Assembly (NCBI GenBank): GCA_946478645.1
Contig: CAMLCW010000047.1
Coordinates: 1 to 19,906 of the forward strand
Source: an uncultured Variovorax sp.
Lineage (GTDB): Bacteria; Pseudomonadota; Gammaproteobacteria; Burkholderiales; Burkholderiaceae
DNA: 19,906 bases
Reading direction: 5' to 3'
In this document: in pieces, positions 15,890 through 19,906 of the stretch
How positions within the stretch are numbered: the first letter of the stretch is position 1
Layout of the letters: every line of letters starts with the position of its first letter
Translations under genes and position numbers: made by a program
Notes under the pieces: model-generated
Database searches by the model: none
What the model saw: only the letters and a program-made list of their open reading frames with translations
What the model was told of the DNA's origin: nothing

Positions 15890-16633
15890 ATGCCTGTTAC
15901 GAAAGTCAAGAAGATGGTTACCAAAACGACGAGCCGCACGCGCAAGGCCTCTCCCCGTGCGGCGCCCAAGGCAATGGACTTCGCCGAACCGAAGACGCGA
16001 CTGACGGACCTCGCCTACGAACGGATCGAAGAGGCCATCGTTACGCTCGTCATCCCGCCGGGCTCCGCGGTGTCGGAGCAGGGCCTCGCAGACATGACCG
16101 GAATCGGCCGCACGCCCATCCGGGAGGCCATCCAGCGGCTCGCCCGCGAGCACCTGGTGATCGTGCTGCCGCAGCGCGGGCTGCTGGTGGCCGAAGTCGA
16201 CGTGGGCAAGCAATTGAAGCTCCTTGAAACGCGGCGCGAGATCGAGCGCCTGGTCTGCCGCAGTGCCGCCAAGCGGGCCTCGAAGGAGGAACGCCAGCAG
16301 TTCGAAAAACTGGCGGAGGAGTTCAGGCGTTCGTCGACGAAGAACGATTCGGTGGCCTTCATCCGCGCCGACCGCGACTTCAACGAGCTGTGCCTGGCCG
16401 CGGCGCGCAACGAGTTCGCCGAAGGCGCAATGCGCATGCTTCACGGCCTCTCGCGCAGGTTCTGGTATCTGCACTACAAGCAATCGCCCGACATGCCCCA
16501 GATGGCCAAGCTGCACGCCGACGTGGCGGTGGCCATCGCCAAGGCCGACGTGCAGGGTGCCGGAGAATCGCTGGACCGCCTCATCGACTTCATCGAGAAC
16601 TACACACGCGCCACCGTCATGCCCGACCGGTAG
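15890..16633 (+). CDS. GntR-family regulator with FCD domain (FadR subfamily)
   Basis: This 247-residue regulator is the likely controller of the surrounding hydroxylase/hydrolase/dehydrogenase/MFS genes. A basic N-terminal extension of about 35 residues precedes the winged helix at about 37-104, with TRLTDLAYERI, SEQGLADMTG and RTPIREAIQRL. The FCD ligand domain spans about 110-235. Of the usual metal set, D161 and H209 remain. The D-x2-FH histidine is N165, and the last histidine position appears to be leucine, so metal binding may be lost. The start at 15890 is chosen because it places the operator motif at the same distance as in the other two promoters. ATGs at 15848 and 15914 are also in frame, and the first would put the operator within the gene. 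The stop is 1 nt from the convergent MFS gene. Confidence 0.88.
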   Translation: MPVTKVKKMVTKTTSRTRKASPRAAPKAMDFAEPKTRLTDLAYERIEEAIVTLVIPPGSAVSEQGLADMTGIGRTPIREAIQRLAREHLVIVLPQRGLLVAEVDVGKQLKLLETRREIERLVCRSAAKRASKEERQQFEKLAEEFRRSSTKNDSVAFIRADRDFNELCLAAARNEFAEGAMRMLHGLSRRFWYLHYKQSPDMPQMAKLHADVAVAIAKADVQGAGESLDRLIDFIENYTRATVMPDR

Positions 16634-16634
16634 C

Positions 16635-18059
16635 TCAATGCGACAGCGCTTCGAGCGACTGGCCTTTCGTCTCGGTCCCGAAGAGCATCACGATCAGCGC
16701 CGCGATCACGAAGCAGGCCGCACCCAGCGTGAAGACACCCGCCTGGCCGGTGAACGGCAGCACGATGCCCACGACATACGGGCCCACGAGCGAGCCGACC
16801 CGCCCCACCGAGGAGGCAAAGCCGGCGCCGGTGGCCCGCGAGCGCGTCGGATAGAGCTCGGGCGTGTAGGCATACAGCACCGACCACATGCCGAACATGA
16901 AGAACTGCATGCACAGCCCGGCCATGATCAGCTGCGCCACCGGCGCCTGCGTTGCGGCGGCCTGGCCGTACATGAAGGCCGCGGCGGCACTGCCGACGAG
17001 CATCAGCATGCAGGTCGGCTTGCGGCCCCATTTCTCGAGCAGCCACGCGGCGAAGATGAAACCCGGGATGCCCGCGAGCGAGATATAGACCGTGTAGAGC
17101 ACCGACTTGGTGACCGCGTAGCCGGCCTGCTGGAGCAGCGCCCCGAGCCACGTCGTCAGTCCGTAGTAGCCAAGCAGGGCGAAGAACCACAGCGCCCAGA
17201 GCATCAATGTGCGTTTCGCGTAGACGCCCTTCCAGAGTTCCTTGAAGGCCGCGCTGCGCGCCATCGACAGCTGGCCGGCGGCGCCGGGCTTCACTTCCAC
17301 CGGCGGCAGTTCGCGCAAGCCCGAGGCCCGCAGCACATGCCCTTCGAAGCCGGTCATGACCTTGTCGGCCTCGTCGGTCCGGCCGGCGTCTTCGAGCCAG
17401 CGCGGCGACTCCGGGATGTTGCGCCGCACGACGAACACGAACACCGCCGGAACCGCCAGCGCGATGAAGATGCCGCGCCATCCGATCACCGGGAGCAGGA
17501 AGTAGGCCGTGATGCCCGCGGCAATGAAGCCCAGCGGCCAGAACCCCTCGAGGATGGCGACATAGCGGCCGCGGCTCTTGGCAGGAACGATCTCCGAGAC
17601 CATGGCCAGCCCGATCGGAAACTCCATGCCCATGCCGAAGCCCAGCAGCACGCGGTAGCCCATCAGCTCATTGGCACTGTCCGAGAGGCCGCACATCAGG
17701 CTGCCGACACCCCAGAAGACCATGCTGAGTTGGAACACCGGCTTGCGCCCGAACCGGTCGGCCAGCATGCCCGCGGTGGCAGCGCCCAGGAACATGCCGA
17801 GGAAGCTGGAGCTTGCCAGCAGGCCGGTCTGCATGGCGGAGAGGCCGAACTCTGCCTTGATCGATCCGAGCACGAAGGTCATCACACCCAGGTCCATCGA
17901 ATCGAAGAACCAGGCCGTGGCAATGATCGCGAACAGGCGGCGCTGGTAAGCCGTCATGGGCAACCGCTCGAGGCGATGGCCGATGGCGGCACGCCGTCCG
18001 TGGCTGGGCGCGGTCGTGGGCAGGTCCACGAGTGGAATCTCGCCGGATACGGTGCTCAT
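16635..18059 (-). CDS. MFS transporter (NiaP/SV2-like, aromatic- or organic-acid type)
   Basis: This 474-residue inner-membrane major facilitator has twelve hydrophobic segments after a cytosolic N-terminus of about 40 residues. TM1 carries D53-x2-D56 (FFDSMDLG). The inter-helix A motif DRFGRKP is at 101-107, and PESPRWLE precedes the central cytosolic loop. These features resemble proton-coupled carriers of aromatic acids, nicotinate and related organic acids. The substrate is therefore probably an acidic or cyclic molecule. Start 18059 has AAGGAG 5 nt upstream. Its promoter shares an operator-like motif with the hydroxylase, which supports a role as importer of the compound processed by the local enzymes. 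Confidence 0.92.
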   Translation of the reverse strand: MSTVSGEIPLVDLPTTAPSHGRRAAIGHRLERLPMTAYQRRLFAIIATAWFFDSMDLGVMTFVLGSIKAEFGLSAMQTGLLASSSFLGMFLGAATAGMLADRFGRKPVFQLSMVFWGVGSLMCGLSDSANELMGYRVLLGFGMGMEFPIGLAMVSEIVPAKSRGRYVAILEGFWPLGFIAAGITAYFLLPVIGWRGIFIALAVPAVFVFVVRRNIPESPRWLEDAGRTDEADKVMTGFEGHVLRASGLRELPPVEVKPGAAGQLSMARSAAFKELWKGVYAKRTLMLWALWFFALLGYYGLTTWLGALLQQAGYAVTKSVLYTVYISLAGIPGFIFAAWLLEKWGRKPTCMLMLVGSAAAAFMYGQAAATQAPVAQLIMAGLCMQFFMFGMWSVLYAYTPELYPTRSRATGAGFASSVGRVGSLVGPYVVGIVLPFTGQAGVFTLGAACFVIAALIVMLFGTETKGQSLEALSH

Positions 18060-18070
18060 TATGTCTCCTT

Positions 18071-18121
18071 AATACATCTAGTAGTCAACTGACATATTAC
18101 ATGTATTCTCGGAGGCGGCAA
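18071..18121 (-). promoter_or_regulatory. MFS promoter with shared operator motif and an extra inverted repeat
   Basis: On the minus strand TTGCCG (18116-18121) and TAATAT (18094-18099) are 16 nt apart, a moderate promoter. TCAACT-N3-ATATTAC (18085-18100) overlaps the -10 and matches the hydroxylase promoter in sequence and in distance to the start (26 against 28 nt). A separate inverted repeat, AATACAT (18071-18077) and ATGTATT (18101-18107), brackets this site symmetrically with centres 30 bp apart. TACATGTA at 18098-18105 is a perfect 8-bp palindrome. Confidence 0.55.
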
Positions 18122-18143
18122 CCGGGGCGCACCCTGATGCGGC

Positions 18144-18161
18144 CCGACGCGGGTGCGTCGG
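18144..18161 (-). terminator. Stem-loop downstream of the cupin gene
   Basis: CCGACGC-GGGT-GCGTCGG forms a perfect 7-bp GC-rich stem with a 4-nt loop, 20 nt after the cupin stop codon. There is no T-tract, so intrinsic termination is uncertain. Its position at an operon end makes a transcript-stabilising or terminating role plausible. Confidence 0.35.
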
Positions 18162-18180
18162 ACGCGCGGTTCACGGTTGC

Positions 18181-18732
18181 TCAGTCCAGGTCGGCAGGCA
18201 GCAGCAGCGGTCCGCAGTTCTCATCGGTCACGAACACCGCCACCAGCTTCGCGGGCTTGACCGAATCGGGGTTCTCCGCGAACAGGTGCAGCGTGCCCGG
18301 CGGCTCGAAGAAGGTCTCTCCGGGGGTGTAGGTGCCGACCGGCCCGCCGCCCAGCTGCGAGCGGATCGTGCCCTCGAGGATGATCGCCGTCACCGAGCCC
18401 GGATGCCGATGCGCCGGCGAATAGGCGCGCGGCGGAAAGTCGACGACGACCGTGGTGATCGACTTGCCCGGCACGTGCGGGAGCGCTTCGCACGAAACCA
18501 CCCTCGACGAGGTCGCGGGCCGTGCCGCCTCGCCGGCGCCCGCGGCCGCCGGTGCGGACGAGAACATCGGCCGGCTCGCGGCGCTGCTGCAGACCTCGTC
18601 GAGCCACTGCACCGCTTGCTGCCGGCTGCCGCGCGGCATCAGCGCCCAGCCGGCCGCGAGCACCAGTGCCAGCGACAGTGCCGCTGCACCGGCGCCCGCC
18701 CGGCCGCGATGGAATGCGCGTGCCGCCTTCAT
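18181..18732 (-). CDS. Membrane-anchored cupin-domain protein
   Basis: This 183-residue protein has one hydrophobic segment at about 15-32, followed by a roughly 40-residue linker and a single cupin barrel at about 90-170. The first cupin motif is present as H108-R-H110-PGS, but the usual glutamate four residues after the second histidine is missing. The second motif is G138ETFFEPPGTLH149 with N154. The N-terminal helix has no clear cleavage site, so I expect the barrel to be anchored and periplasmic. Two cysteines flank the linker (C48, C81). The ATG overlaps the stop of the upstream epimerase-like gene by 4 nt, showing coupling. The function, whether enzyme, sensor or binding protein, cannot be assigned. 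Confidence 0.82.
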   Translation of the reverse strand: MKAARAFHRGRAGAGAAALSLALVLAAGWALMPRGSRQQAVQWLDEVCSSAASRPMFSSAPAAAGAGEAARPATSSRVVSCEALPHVPGKSITTVVVDFPPRAYSPAHRHPGSVTAIILEGTIRSQLGGGPVGTYTPGETFFEPPGTLHLFAENPDSVKPAKLVAVFVTDENCGPLLLPADLD

Positions 18733-19472
18733 GACGCCAGCCCCGCCGGCAGCCGCAGCGCCGCGGACCAGCCCAGCTCGCGCCTGGCCTTGTCGCTGCT
18801 CACCACGGGGTTGTCCTCGGCGATGTTGAAGACGCCGCCCTGCGCGTGCCGCAGCGCCAGCAGCGCCGCCCAGGCCGCGGCCTCCACGTGGACCGGGCTC
18901 GCGCCCCTGGGAACGGGCGTCGACGTGCCCGGTCCGTAGAACTGTCCGTAGCGCAGCACCGTGGCCTCGATGCCCGCGGCACCGAGCACGCTGCGCTCGA
19001 GCGCGGCCACGCCGTCCACGCTCACGCGGCGAATGCCTTCGGCACCGAGATCGAGCGGATCGTCCTCGACGCGCGGCCCGGTCCCCGGCGCGTAGGCCCA
19101 GGCGATGCTCTGCGCCACCATCCGGCGGCTGCCCGCAGCCAGCGCCGCGGCGACGAGGTTGCGCGTGCCTTCGGTGCGCACGCGGGCGTTGCGGCTGGAG
19201 GCCTCGGCCATCAGCTTCGGATCGAGATCGGCCGGCAGGTCGGTGAGCTGGTGCACCACGACGGCGGGCGCGATCTGCAGCATCGCCGCGCGAAGCGCCG
19301 CCGCGTCGAACACATCGACCACGACCGGCGTGACGCCGCGGGCCTGCAGCGCTCGCGCGCGGTCGGCGCGGCGGGTGCTACCGTAGACGGTGTAGCCCGC
19401 CTCGATCAGCAGTGGCACCAGCACGGTGCCGATGGCACCGGCCGCGCCGGCCAGGAACAGCTTCTCGCCCAT
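18729..19472 (-). CDS. NAD(P)-dependent epimerase/dehydratase-like (extended/atypical SDR)
   Basis: This 247-residue Rossmann protein has the nucleotide-binding motif GAAGAIG at 9-15 and an arginine-rich stretch (STRRADR) after beta-2, suggesting NADPH. The region normally holding YxxxK reads VSVDGVAALE, so the catalytic tyrosine and lysine appear to be absent. The serine strand reads AQSIAWAYAPG. This is typical of atypical SDRs that act as reductases, isomerases or redox sensors, so epimerase activity should not be assumed. Start 19472 has AGGAG 7 nt upstream. It heads a two-gene unit with the cupin and is divergent from a MocR-type regulator, which is the probable controller. Confidence 0.85.
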   Translation of the reverse strand: MGEKLFLAGAAGAIGTVLVPLLIEAGYTVYGSTRRADRARALQARGVTPVVVDVFDAAALRAAMLQIAPAVVVHQLTDLPADLDPKLMAEASSRNARVRTEGTRNLVAAALAAGSRRMVAQSIAWAYAPGTGPRVEDDPLDLGAEGIRRVSVDGVAALERSVLGAAGIEATVLRYGQFYGPGTSTPVPRGASPVHVEAAAWAALLALRHAQGGVFNIAEDNPVVSSDKARRELGWSAALRLPAGLAS

Positions 19473-19518
19473 TGCACTTCTCCTTCGGTTGCGACAGTTC
19501 GACCGGATCGATGCTAGG

Positions 19519-19554
19519 TTTTCGATGTCTTATCGAAAAGAGGCAAGATTTGCC
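19519..19554. promoter_or_regulatory. Perfect inverted repeats in the epimerase/MocR divergent promoter
   Basis: TTTTCGAT-GTCTT-ATCGAAAA at 19519-19539 is a 21-bp element with perfect 8-bp arms. It is followed by GGCAA-GAT-TTGCC at 19542-19554. TCGATG also repeats directly at 19508-19513 and 19522-19527. The first repeat lies about 30 nt before the regulator start and about 47 nt before the epimerase start, which suits a shared operator. No clear -35 was found; TAGCAT on the minus strand (19512-19517) is a possible -10 for the epimerase. Confidence 0.55.
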
Positions 19555-19568
19555 AAAATGACCAGGCC

Positions 19569-19906
19569 ATGAACCCAGCAACGAAGACGGTTTCCGCGGC
19601 GGCGCTGCTGCAGGTCGACCGCAGCACGGCGATGCCGCTCTACCGGCAGATCTACGCGCGCTTCAGGTCGGCCATCGAGCAAGGCGTGCTGCAGCCGGGC
19701 GACCGCGTGGCCTCGGCGCGCGCCCTTGCGAGCGAGCTGGGCCTCTCGCGCGGAACCATCGAGGCGGCCTACAACCTGCTCATGGGCGAAGGTTATTTCT
19801 CATCGCAGGGGCAGGCGGGCACGGTGGTCTCGCCCGCGCTGGCGCCGCACCGGCCGGCACGGCACGCGCGGCGGCGGGCCGCCGGAGCGCAGGCCGGCCA
19901 GGACGG
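19569..19906 (+). CDS. MocR/PdxR-type GntR regulator, N-terminal part (cut by window end)
   Basis: The 112 visible codons encode a GntR-type winged helix: MPLYRQIYARFRSAI at about 22-36, then LQPGDRVASARALASEL and SRGTIEAAYNLLMGEGY. A basic, alanine-rich linker begins at about 90. The wording of the helix (YRQIY, ASARALA, SRGTIEAAY) is that of MocR regulators, which carry a PLP-dependent aminotransferase-like domain after the linker. That domain would lie outside the window and is inferred. The gene is divergent from the epimerase/cupin pair and separated by perfect inverted repeats, so autoregulation and control of the pair are likely. Confidence 0.82.
   Translation, partial: MNPATKTVSAAALLQVDRSTAMPLYRQIYARFRSAIEQGVLQPGDRVASARALASELGLSRGTIEAAYNLLMGEGYFSSQGQAGTVVSPALAPHRPARHARRRAAGAQAGQD

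Noticed and set aside
16224..18092. 622-codon open frame on the plus strand opposite the MFS gene
   Set aside because: It has shadow composition and no recognisable start or domain; the opposite strand is a clear 12-helix transporter.
1..19906. CRISPR array, tRNA, insertion sequence or prophage
   Set aside because: No regularly spaced repeats, cloverleaf candidates, transposase-like proteins or terminal inverted repeats were seen.

Overview
The window is high-GC, densely coded DNA with transporter and catabolic genes typical of a soil or plant-associated betaproteobacterium. A Bug/TctC-type binding protein, a TRAP transporter, an iron-dependent alcohol dehydrogenase and GntR regulators of three subfamilies (HutC, FadR/FCD and MocR) suggest Burkholderiales, probably Comamonadaceae such as Variovorax. 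That placement is inferred from gene content and composition; no rRNA or marker gene is present. I found no tRNA, rRNA, CRISPR array, insertion sequence or phage gene, and every complete gene reads through without a frameshift.

Layout. (1) 1-4162: a zinc alcohol dehydrogenase on the minus strand (its last codons lie outside the window), a 19-cysteine cytosolic copper-storage protein, an SDR oxidoreductase and a methyl-accepting chemotaxis protein. (2) 4330-10724: a GntR/UTRA regulator, an orphan Bug solute-binding protein and a two-subunit aconitase-X enzyme, all on the plus strand. They converge with a 4-nt gap on a complete TRAP transporter (DctP-DctQ-DctM order) on the minus strand. This looks like uptake plus dehydration of an unidentified hydroxy acid. 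(3) 10932-12911: a solitary metallophosphoesterase lipoprotein. (4) 12949-18059: a membrane histidine-box hydroxylase, an iron alcohol dehydrogenase overlapped by an alpha/beta hydrolase, an FCD-type GntR regulator and an MFS transporter. (5) 18181-19906: a membrane-anchored cupin and an NAD-epimerase-like protein in overlapping genes, divergent from the start of a MocR/PdxR-type regulator.

Two things stand out. The aconitase-X pair in region 2 is divergent: the small subunit has a lysine-glycine-glycine motif where I expect the serine-rich catalytic loop, and no hydroxyproline or mevalonate genes are nearby, so the substrate is open. In region 4, three promoter regions (hydroxylase, hydrolase/regulator and MFS) share a motif of the form CT-N3-ATAT. 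In two of them it extends to TCAACT-N3-ATAT, and it lies about 26-32 nt from the hydroxylase, MFS and regulator starts. This makes the 12.9-18.1 kb block look like one local regulon, probably for taking up and oxidising a hydrophobic, cyclic or ester substrate.
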